Part shown: positions 9,352 through 15,302 of the stretch, piece after piece | Layout of the letters: every line of letters begins with the position of its first letter | Numbering within the stretch: the first letter of the stretch is position 1 | NCBI GenBank assembly: GCA_016211945.1 | Contig: JACRHV010000006.1 | Span: 1-46,722 of the forward strand | DNA: 46,722 nucleotides | Direction of reading: 5' to 3' | DNA from: Minisyncoccota bacterium | GTDB lineage: Bacteria > Patescibacteriota > Microgenomatia > UBA1400 > UBA12028 | Notes under the pieces: model-generated | The model's database searches: none | What the model was told of the DNA's origin: nothing | The model's input: the letters and a program-made list of their open reading frames with translations, nothing else | Translations under genes and position numbers: made by a program

Positions 9352-9567
9352 TTAGTGATCTGCCCGACGAATTGTTTTTTTCAGTCGTATTCCCTCATAT
9401 CGTTTTTCCTCGCCAGTATGTGTGTTTCGCGCGGTTAACACATATGCCTCATGTTCCTTGAGTTCCGTATCTGCGAGTTGTTCGATCTGAAAAAACTGCT
9501 TCCAAAAACGCTGATGTTCGATTTCCTGAAATGGGTGTTTGAAGAAAAGATGTTTTGGTTTTTTCAT
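9352..9567 (-). CDS. 71-residue protein of unknown function behind tRNA-Ile
   Basis: A short, basic, aromatic-rich protein with no recognised family. It has no signal peptide or membrane segment. Its ATG lies 1 nt behind the last base (discriminator) of tRNA-Ile on the same strand and has no Shine-Dalgarno. Cleavage of the tRNA 3' end would leave an mRNA starting C-AUG. It is convergent with the LPKAG protein gene (15-bp gap). Continuous reading to the next gene and plausible composition favour a real gene, but its short length keeps the call moderate. Confidence 0.5.
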   Translation of the reverse strand: MKKPKHLFFKHPFQEIEHQRFWKQFFQIEQLADTELKEHEAYVLTARNTHTGEEKRYEGIRLKKTIRRADH

Positions 9568-9568
9568 G

Positions 9569-9641
9569 TGGGCGCGCCTGGATTCGAACCAGGAACCTTG
9601 AAGGTATAAGCTTCCTGCGCTAACCGTTGCGCCACGCGCCC
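9569..9641 (-). tRNA. tRNA-Ile with anticodon UAU
   Basis: The minus strand folds into a full cloverleaf. The acceptor stem GGGCGCG/CGCGCCC is perfect and the D stem is GCGC/GCGC. The anticodon arm is GGAAG / loop CTTATAC / CTTCA, with one G-A mismatch at the 27-43 pair. The T arm is CCTGG, loop TTCGAAT, CCAGG. The anticodon (34-36) is TAT, reading AUA as isoleucine. The discriminator is A and CCA is not encoded (the next bases are CAT). Most bacteria read AUA with a CAU tRNA modified to lysidine, so UAU is unusual. Confidence 0.93.
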
Positions 9642-9652
9642 GCTATGGGAGG

Positions 9653-9658
9653 ATTGTA
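9653..9658 (-). promoter_or_regulatory. Candidate promoter -10 of tRNA-Ile
   Basis: TACAAT preceded by TGC (extended -10) on the minus strand ends 11 nt before the tRNA 5' end. This would give a leader of only a few bases. It lies back to back with the toxin-antitoxin promoter. Confidence 0.5.
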
Positions 9659-9670
9659 GCATATTACTTC

Positions 9671-9699
9671 TTGACATCAGAGTCTCATCATGTTAGTAT
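9671..9699 (+). promoter_or_regulatory. Promoter of the AbrB/Doc toxin-antitoxin pair
   Basis: TTGACA (9671-9676), a 17-bp spacer and TAGTAT (9694-9699) with TGT before it form a good sigma-70-type promoter. GGAGG (9713-9717) lies 3 nt before the ATG at 9721. A perfect GTTATAAC palindrome (9702-9709) sits at the expected transcript start and could be an operator. Confidence 0.65.
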
Positions 9700-9720
9700 G
9701 CGTTATAACAATGGAGGCAT

Positions 9721-10041
9721 ATGCAAACACAAAAGATTAAGACACAAAAACTCATCAAGGTCGGAAATAGTTACGCTGTAACTTTGGATCGGGAGTTTGT
9801 TTCTCAGTCAGGTCTAGACAAGAAAAAAGATGTAACTGTTCAATATAATATTTCCGAACCATCCGTTCATCTTCTCCTCCGAGATAAACCAGAGGTTGGA
9901 TATACAACATCGGAGAGGAAACTTACAAAATCTGAAAAATCGGCATATCTCGCGTCTGAAATAACGCCAGAATTTAAGAAATGGGTCGATAAAACACTAG
10001 AAGAAGACCGTAAATCAATGAAGGCACTCGCACATCTATGA
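9721..10041 (+). CDS. AbrB/MazE-like antitoxin of a Doc module
   Basis: The 106-residue protein has an N-terminal swapped-hairpin (SpoVT/AbrB-like) DNA-binding domain at about residues 9-45, with KLIKVGNSYAVTLDREFV. A charged, probably flexible C-terminal half would bind the toxin. Such proteins repress their own promoter and block the partner toxin. The stop overlaps the toxin ATG by 4 bp (ATGA), as is common in toxin-antitoxin pairs. It has its own promoter and sits beside a tRNA gene, a frequent site for gained DNA. The role follows from the fold and the Doc-like partner; the cognate pairing is inferred. Confidence 0.8.
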   Translation: MQTQKIKTQKLIKVGNSYAVTLDREFVSQSGLDKKKDVTVQYNISEPSVHLLLRDKPEVGYTTSERKLTKSEKSAYLASEITPEFKKWVDKTLEEDRKSMKALAHL

Positions 10042-10433
10042 CGGATTATTCTTCTCTTTCCATCGAGAAAGTACTCTATCTTCATGATAGAATCATTCAA
10101 CTTGCTGGAGGAAAAGAGGGTATTCGAGACTTCACTCTTCTCCATTCTGGGTTAGAACGATGTAAAGCCACATTTGCTGGAGAGGATCATTACCCCACAC
10201 TCTTTGATAAAGCATCTGCTCTTCTCCATTCGATGGTCATGAATCATCCTTTTCTTGACGCGAATAAAAGAACGGCATATCAAGTGATGAAGCGTTTTCT
10301 CTATACAAATGGATATCTCATGCAGGTCGATCAGGACGAAATCGTCCGCTTCTGTATTTCTGTTGATAATGAAGGGATAAAAGGAAAACAAATTGTTGCT
10401 TGGTTGAAAAAACACACCGGTCACGAACAATAA
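10038..10433 (+). CDS. doc: Doc-family toxin (Fic/Doc fold)
   Basis: The 131-residue protein carries HPFLDANKRTA (70-80), the Doc form of the Fic motif. Classical Fic AMP-transferases have G-N-G in place of the A-N-K seen here. Known Doc phosphorylates EF-Tu and stops translation. The length is typical of Doc, with helices on both sides of the motif. All motif residues (H70, F72, D74, N76, K77, R78) are present, so it is probably active. It is translated together with the antitoxin before it and is followed by the convergent SDR gene 8 bp away. Confidence 0.88.
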   Translation: MTDYSSLSIEKVLYLHDRIIQLAGGKEGIRDFTLLHSGLERCKATFAGEDHYPTLFDKASALLHSMVMNHPFLDANKRTAYQVMKRFLYTNGYLMQVDQDEIVRFCISVDNEGIKGKQIVAWLKKHTGHEQ

Positions 10434-10441
10434 GTAAAAAG

Positions 10442-11149
10442 TTATCGCTCCACCCGTACATCATGAAGCCAAATTTTTTGCGGTTGTGAAAGCATAAAAA
10501 CAACAACTTCCGCTAAATCATATGGCTCGGTGAACTCCACTGTTGAAAATTCCTCGCCAGCTTTTTGAAACATAGTTGTGTTGATTCCCCCTTGATACAC
10601 TCCCGCAACGCGTACTGATGTCCCCTTCAAATCTTCCTTTAATACCTCGGTAAATCCATGGACACCCCATTTTGCCGCAGAATATATCGACTGGCCCATT
10701 TGTGCGGTGGTTCCAGATCTCGAGGAAATATTAATAATTGCCGCCTCTGGTTGTTTGAGTAAATGCGGAAGCGTTAAGCGTGTGCAGTGGATAACTGCGG
10801 TAAGATCAATCCCAATGACCTGATCTACCACCTCCTGAGAAATGGTGTCCAATCTCCCCTTTTTCTGCCAAATGCCGGCGTTATTGATCAAAATATCAAG
10901 TACCCCAAAATCATGAATGATCGAGGAAATTGCCCTGCTAAGCTTTTTTGTATCTACAACATCACATGGATATATTCGAGCCTCAGCTGCCCCCAACTTT
11001 TTCGCCTCATCCGCAACCTTTTGAAGCGCATCCGCACGACGTGCCAGCAAGGCCAACTTTACCCTACGAACAGCCAGCCGTAACGCAATTTGTTTTCCGA
11101 TCCCATCACTCGCACCAGTGATCAACACTACCTTACCCTGAAGATTCAT
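10442..11149 (-). CDS. Short-chain dehydrogenase/reductase
   Basis: A 235-residue classical SDR oxidoreductase. Seen: the NAD(P)-binding TGASDGIG (10-17), NNAG (about 87-90), the catalytic Ser in INISSRSG and YSAAK (Tyr-xxx-Lys). The Arg-rich segment after the second strand (LLARRADAL) suggests NADP(H). The substrate cannot be told; this type often reduces 3-oxo groups or sugars. A strong GGAGGAG lies 4 nt before the ATG. It is 10 bp downstream of the TraG-like ATPase on the same strand and may share its transcript, although no functional link is evident. Confidence 0.9.
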   Translation of the reverse strand: MNLQGKVVLITGASDGIGKQIALRLAVRRVKLALLARRADALQKVADEAKKLGAAEARIYPCDVVDTKKLSRAISSIIHDFGVLDILINNAGIWQKKGRLDTISQEVVDQVIGIDLTAVIHCTRLTLPHLLKQPEAAIINISSRSGTTAQMGQSIYSAAKWGVHGFTEVLKEDLKGTSVRVAGVYQGGINTTMFQKAGEEFSTVEFTEPYDLAEVVVFMLSQPQKIWLHDVRVER

Positions 11150-11159
11150 ATCTCCTCCG

Positions 11160-13493
11160 CTACAACTTCGCCCGTACCGCCATCTCGGCTTCGATAATAT
11201 CGCGCGGAATACCGTACTTCAACATAGAAAGTTCCTTTATCATCTCAGCCACTTTGGGATTCATCATCGCCCGCTCTTTATCCACATCACGTGTGAGGTC
11301 CATGCTAAACGCCGGCACAGGCTCATTCCCCACAATAGTCTTGACGTAGACGTGGAATCGTTCAATATTCGTTAAATCTCCCTCGGTGAAAATTGGCGCA
11401 AATTCGTGCTGTAAAAAGTTTGCGTCTGGTACACCGACGCGGAAGGTAACTAATGTACCAACGTTTCCAAACACAGCATTCTTGACGTCTTCCTCGATCT
11501 GCGCGACAAACTGGTTTGCCACCACAAGATTGAGTTTGTACTTTCGCGCCTCGGACAAGATCGTTGCAAAATCTTGCGTCGCAAAGTTCTGGAACTCGTC
11601 AACGTATAAGTAGAAATCTCGGCGTTGCTCCATCGGAACGTTCACGCGTGACATTGCGGCAGCCAAGATTTTTGGAACCATGATCAACCCAAGAAACTTT
11701 GCGTCTTCCTCACCCAATGAACCTTTGGACAAATTCACCAATAAAATCTTTCCATTGTCCATCACCTCACGGAGATTAAACGCAGACTTAGACTGGCCGA
11801 TGATATTACGCATTGTTTTATTCGTGATGAATCGGCCGAATTTAGAGACGATGTAGTCCAACACCTCGGACTTATGGAAATCGCTCGTCTGCGCGATTTG
11901 GTCTGTCCAATACCGGCGAACAATCGGATCTTTCACTTGCGGCAACAGTTCCTGGAGAAACTTTTGATCGGTCAACACGCGAACAAGCTCGATAAATGTG
12001 CTTCCCGGCGTTGCCATAATCGTCAACATGGCGTTGCGAATTGCGTGTTCAAACCGCGGCCCAATGATACCGGTTTTGTGTGGATCGTACAGTTTGTACA
12101 TGAGTCCAATAATCGAACCTGCAACAAAATGCATCTGCTCTTCTGTCTCTGCCTCCATCATGTTGAGACCCATGGGGCGTTCTGTGTATGATGGGTTGAA
12201 GTAAATCACTTCCTCGGCACGATCCGGAGGCATCATCTGGAGCAGATCTTCCACAAGCTCACCGTGAGGATCAATAACCGCCATTCCCTTCCCTGCACGA
12301 ATATCCTGCAAAATCATGTCCTTCAAAAACTCAGATTTTCCAGTGCCGGTTTTTCCTACGATATACATGTGCCGCTGCCGATCTTTTTCTGAGATATAAA
12401 TGGGCTTTGACACACCACGATAGAGACTTTTCCCTATGTACAAGCCAGAAGTTGGAATGGAGGCCGGTGCCGGCGAACTTTTTGCCTTGAGCCAATGAAT
12501 GTGATGTGTTTCTACTGTTTTGTTTGGAAAGTGAATCATTGTTGCCAACTCCTCACTGTTAAAAATGGAGGTGCGCCATCCAAAAAGCGGCATGTATCGA
12601 TAAATAAAGTCAATCATGAAAAGCTGTTTCAGCCAAATACGCGGTTTTTCTAGACTGTTCTGAGGTGAGGTGAATTGGCCGAACGATCCAACGATATTAG
12701 TTAGATGTGAGTTTGCGGACTGCTCGTTTGTTGAGTTGACCACAATACGAATGATCGTGCGGAATCCAGGTTTGCTTACCTTTCCATCAATAGAGTCGAG
12801 TTTTTTTGGATCATTGGAATAACTTGCCTTTTGCGGATCTGCTTCGCGTTTTTTCGTTGATGCCAAATAACTTCTTCCTTTATTTTGCCACCCCTCACTC
12901 TCCGGTTCTATGACAAACTGGACAACCGCCCCTTCCCCTTCCTGCATTTTAGAAAGTGCGGAAGTTAAAAGAGAAAGACTGTCCGTTGGCAAATCTTTGT
13001 ACGTTTTTATGGGAAAATATTCACTGTCTTTTTCTTTGAGCGTTGCGAAGGTAACCTTCCCACCTTCGCTAAAAATATTAGGCTCATCTACGACTTGAAT
13101 TTCCGCTCCTGGATACGCGCCATTGACTTGTTTTTCAATAAAATCGCGAAGATGTTCGGAACATGAGATGTAAAATTTGATGTCTTCATGGAGCGCAACA
13201 ACCTCTATTGCAAAGTGGTCCTCGTGTTTGAGGAACGCGAACCATCCGTCGTTTTTTAACGAATGAAGACCGGCAAACATCTGTTCCGCCGCGTCAACTT
13301 TTATCTCATTATCTTTTGGCAACGCAACAAGAAGATGAACAAATTTTAAACTGTACTCTTCACGATCACGATGCTTCCACCATTGGAGTAAAAGGTATAA
13401 CACCATAAAAAGTGCAACACCGCCAATGCACAGCAACACAAGACCTGTAAGAAGTGTCGTTGCCCGAACAATCACAGTATCTATTGGATTCAT
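11160..13493 (-). CDS. VirD4/TraG-like membrane ATPase (type IV secretion DNA-pump family)
   Basis: This 777-residue protein has one membrane helix near the N-terminus (about 12-37), a beta-rich region and a RecA-like ATPase. Walker A is GKTGTGKS (380-387), followed by IDPHGE. Walker B is YVDEFQNF near residue 640, then a TraG/VirD4-type segment with EARKYKLNLVVANQF. Family members couple DNA or protein substrates to type IV secretion machines or pull DNA into pili. No relaxase, VirB4 or pilus gene lies near, so it acts here as an orphan motor. Its ATG overlaps the stop of its small partner by 4 bp. It may serve DNA uptake or export, which is an inference. Confidence 0.82.
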   Translation of the reverse strand: MNPIDTVIVRATTLLTGLVLLCIGGVALFMVLYLLLQWWKHRDREEYSLKFVHLLVALPKDNEIKVDAAEQMFAGLHSLKNDGWFAFLKHEDHFAIEVVALHEDIKFYISCSEHLRDFIEKQVNGAYPGAEIQVVDEPNIFSEGGKVTFATLKEKDSEYFPIKTYKDLPTDSLSLLTSALSKMQEGEGAVVQFVIEPESEGWQNKGRSYLASTKKREADPQKASYSNDPKKLDSIDGKVSKPGFRTIIRIVVNSTNEQSANSHLTNIVGSFGQFTSPQNSLEKPRIWLKQLFMIDFIYRYMPLFGWRTSIFNSEELATMIHFPNKTVETHHIHWLKAKSSPAPASIPTSGLYIGKSLYRGVSKPIYISEKDRQRHMYIVGKTGTGKSEFLKDMILQDIRAGKGMAVIDPHGELVEDLLQMMPPDRAEEVIYFNPSYTERPMGLNMMEAETEEQMHFVAGSIIGLMYKLYDPHKTGIIGPRFEHAIRNAMLTIMATPGSTFIELVRVLTDQKFLQELLPQVKDPIVRRYWTDQIAQTSDFHKSEVLDYIVSKFGRFITNKTMRNIIGQSKSAFNLREVMDNGKILLVNLSKGSLGEEDAKFLGLIMVPKILAAAMSRVNVPMEQRRDFYLYVDEFQNFATQDFATILSEARKYKLNLVVANQFVAQIEEDVKNAVFGNVGTLVTFRVGVPDANFLQHEFAPIFTEGDLTNIERFHVYVKTIVGNEPVPAFSMDLTRDVDKERAMMNPKVAEMIKELSMLKYGIPRDIIEAEMAVRAKL

Positions 13494-14080
13494 GACCGAT
13501 CCCCCTGCGACTCCTCCCTATACACCACCATGCCATGAAATTTTTTGATTACACGCAAACACCACTCCGCAAGCCACCGAATACTTTCCGCTACACTTTT
13601 TTTCATTCCTGTTTGCACTTTTTGATGTGAAATCGGAAGGATGATGACGGGATCAGATGCGTAGTGCCCGGTGGGCTGTGCTGATGTTTGGTCCGCGACC
13701 ACCACTTCTTTTGGCGCGGCAATTTCATGGTGGTCCACCTTCTCCATCCAACTCTCTACCTCCGGAGGAATCTCTGCTGATTTCTCCGTTTCAATGACCT
13801 GCGCTCCGGGGACTTCCTGAACAAGCGTGTCTAAACCACTAGACACACGCTCCTTTACTCCAAGCCCTGGCTTGCCACCAGCGTGCGGTGGATTGAGTGG
13901 ATCATATGCTTGGGCGGCTTGAAGAACTGATGTCGTTACCACCGCATCAACCGGAGTAATTGGATCTTGTTGTAGAGTGGACTGCTGAGACCACGCACCT
14001 TTTCCATCATCAGATTGCGATGATAAAACAGGCTGAGCACTATCGTCATGTACCGGAGGTTGAACGGGCAGATCAGACAT
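13490..14080 (-). CDS. Pro/Ser-rich partner protein of the TraG-like ATPase, unknown function
   Basis: The 196-residue protein has a low-complexity acidic N-terminal half. A more conserved-looking C-terminal part (about 100-190) includes PPEVESWMEKVDH, a strand with DPVIILPIS and SIRWLAEWCLRVIKK, an amphipathic helix. There is no clear membrane segment. It overlaps the ATPase start by 4 bp (ATGA), so the two are translated together and probably act together. A promoter-like pair (TAGTCA, 18-bp spacer, TGC-TATTAT) ends 6 nt before the ATG with no Shine-Dalgarno, suggesting a leaderless start. I do not recognise a named family. Confidence 0.7.
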   Translation of the reverse strand: MSDLPVQPPVHDDSAQPVLSSQSDDGKGAWSQQSTLQQDPITPVDAVVTTSVLQAAQAYDPLNPPHAGGKPGLGVKERVSSGLDTLVQEVPGAQVIETEKSAEIPPEVESWMEKVDHHEIAAPKEVVVADQTSAQPTGHYASDPVIILPISHQKVQTGMKKSVAESIRWLAEWCLRVIKKFHGMVVYREESQGDRS

Positions 14081-14086
14081 GTCTTT

Positions 14087-14116
14087 ATAATAGCATGGAA
14101 AAGGAAACGTTGACTA
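14087..14116 (-). promoter_or_regulatory. Candidate promoter of the TraG-like pair, leaderless
   Basis: On the minus strand TAGTCA (14111-14116), an 18-bp spacer and TATTAT (14087-14092) with TGC before it. The -10 ends 6 nt before the ATG at 14080, so the transcript should begin at or beside the start codon. Confidence 0.5.
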
Positions 14117-14713
14117 AAAATCTAACCCCTTAATCGCGAGCTTCCCACTATCAAATGGATGTTTAATTTTTTTGATATCACTCACCAAATCTGCTTTCTT
14201 TATGATCGCCTGCGTTGCGTTTCTTCCGGTTAGTACAAGATGAACACCTTGTCTTTTTTCCACAATACGCATGACATCTTTTTCATCCACCAATTCGTCA
14301 TGTATTGCGTTGCATACCTCATCCAACACTAAAACATCAACTGCAGACAAAAGATTTTCTGCCTTTTGTAAAGCACTATTTGCAACAATACGATGACTGT
14401 CAGCACTGTCGTCATCAACGATAACCGCGCTGTTCGCACGCACAATTTTTACCTTTCCTACATGTTGTGACATTATTCCATTCTGAAGGTAAAACCCCTT
14501 TCCCATAGGAAAGAAAAAAAGTCTTTTTTTTGCCTCATCACTTAAAATTGTATCGAGTTTGTGTTCGCTGATTCCCCAACTCGCTTCCTTGTACCAACTG
14601 ACCCATCCCACGCTCCACCCATGTGTTAAGGCGCGCAAGACTATACCAAGCGCAGCACTCGTTTTCCCTTTTCCATCACCAGTAAATACATACACCAACC
14701 CGCGATCAGACAT
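14114..14713 (-). CDS. cobO: Cob(I)alamin adenosyltransferase (CobO/BtuR type)
   Basis: CobO joins the adenosyl group of ATP to cob(I)alamin, making adenosylcobalamin. The predicted 199 residues match the family. The P-loop is GDGKGKTS (12-19), then VLDEVCNAI and LTGRNA. The end carries ADLVSDIKKIKHPFDSG, as in CobO/BtuR. No other corrinoid synthesis gene is present, so it probably works on salvaged cobalamin. Its product is the cofactor of the three class II ribonucleotide reductases further along. The ATG at 14713 has no Shine-Dalgarno; a TACAAT box ends 6 nt upstream. It follows the cohesin gene by 20 bp. Confidence 0.93.
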   Translation of the reverse strand: MSDRGLVYVFTGDGKGKTSAALGIVLRALTHGWSVGWVSWYKEASWGISEHKLDTILSDEAKKRLFFFPMGKGFYLQNGIMSQHVGKVKIVRANSAVIVDDDSADSHRIVANSALQKAENLLSAVDVLVLDEVCNAIHDELVDEKDVMRIVEKRQGVHLVLTGRNATQAIIKKADLVSDIKKIKHPFDSGKLAIKGLDF

Positions 14714-14719
14714 GGAGAT

Positions 14720-14725
14720 ATTGTA
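14720..14725 (-). promoter_or_regulatory. Candidate -10 box of cobO, leaderless
   Basis: TACAAT on the minus strand ends 6 nt before the cobO ATG, and no Shine-Dalgarno is present. It lies between the end of the cohesin gene and cobO, so cobO may also have a promoter of its own. Confidence 0.4.
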
Positions 14726-14733
14726 CCGCACTC

Positions 14734-15294
14734 TTATTTTTTAGCGAAAAATGGAAAAAATCGAAACATCTCGCTCAACCAAGTTGTTACCATTGATACG
14801 ATATTTTTCTTCTGTACAAGAACTTCAACATTCATTGGAGGTTTTGTAAGAAGATCTTTTCCTTTTACGTCAACGACCCCAGTTTTCGAGGTGCTCCCTT
14901 TCTCATATACATATGAAATCTTCGCCATTCCTTCTTTTTTTGCTCGAAAATATACCGTTCCAAATAAGCCGGTCGCCGAGACAGGTTTGCTCACACTCGC
15001 GGAACCGGACAAAACAATGAGTCCTTTTGCCGCTTGAACACGTTGTGTCTCAACCGGATTGTACGTTGCATAACTCGTACCCTGCGTAACACGCATAGGC
15101 TCAAGAAGATCTTTATCATATTGGAGAATGACGTCTGTTCCTATTGTTTTTTCCCCGCCACTCAGCGTCATTGCGACAGGAAACTCATCTCCAATATACA
15201 CTTTCTTTTGCACAGAAAATCCAAGATCTGCGGCATATCCATTCGTGGGAAAAAACAACGTAAAAGCAATACATCCAATAATAACGTACTTCAT
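14734..15294 (-). CDS. Exported cohesin-domain protein
   Basis: The 186-residue protein begins with a signal peptide (about 1-21; GYA before the probable cut). A single cohesin-like beta domain follows at about 24-160, with VYIGDEFPVAMTLSG near its start, TDVILQYDKDLLEP, and GLFGTVYFRAKKEG near its end. The C-terminal 20 residues form an amphipathic, aromatic helix ending in two Lys, which may hold it at the membrane. Cohesins bind dockerins. The neighbour just upstream carries a cohesin and a dockerin-like pair, so the two may interact. GGAG lies 6 nt before the ATG, 8 bp behind that gene's stop. Confidence 0.75.
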   Translation of the reverse strand: MKYVIIGCIAFTLFFPTNGYAADLGFSVQKKVYIGDEFPVAMTLSGGEKTIGTDVILQYDKDLLEPMRVTQGTSYATYNPVETQRVQAAKGLIVLSGSASVSKPVSATGLFGTVYFRAKKEGMAKISYVYEKGSTSKTGVVDVKGKDLLTKPPMNVEVLVQKKNIVSMVTTWLSEMFRFFPFFAKK

Positions 15295-15302
15295 GATTAC
15301 TC

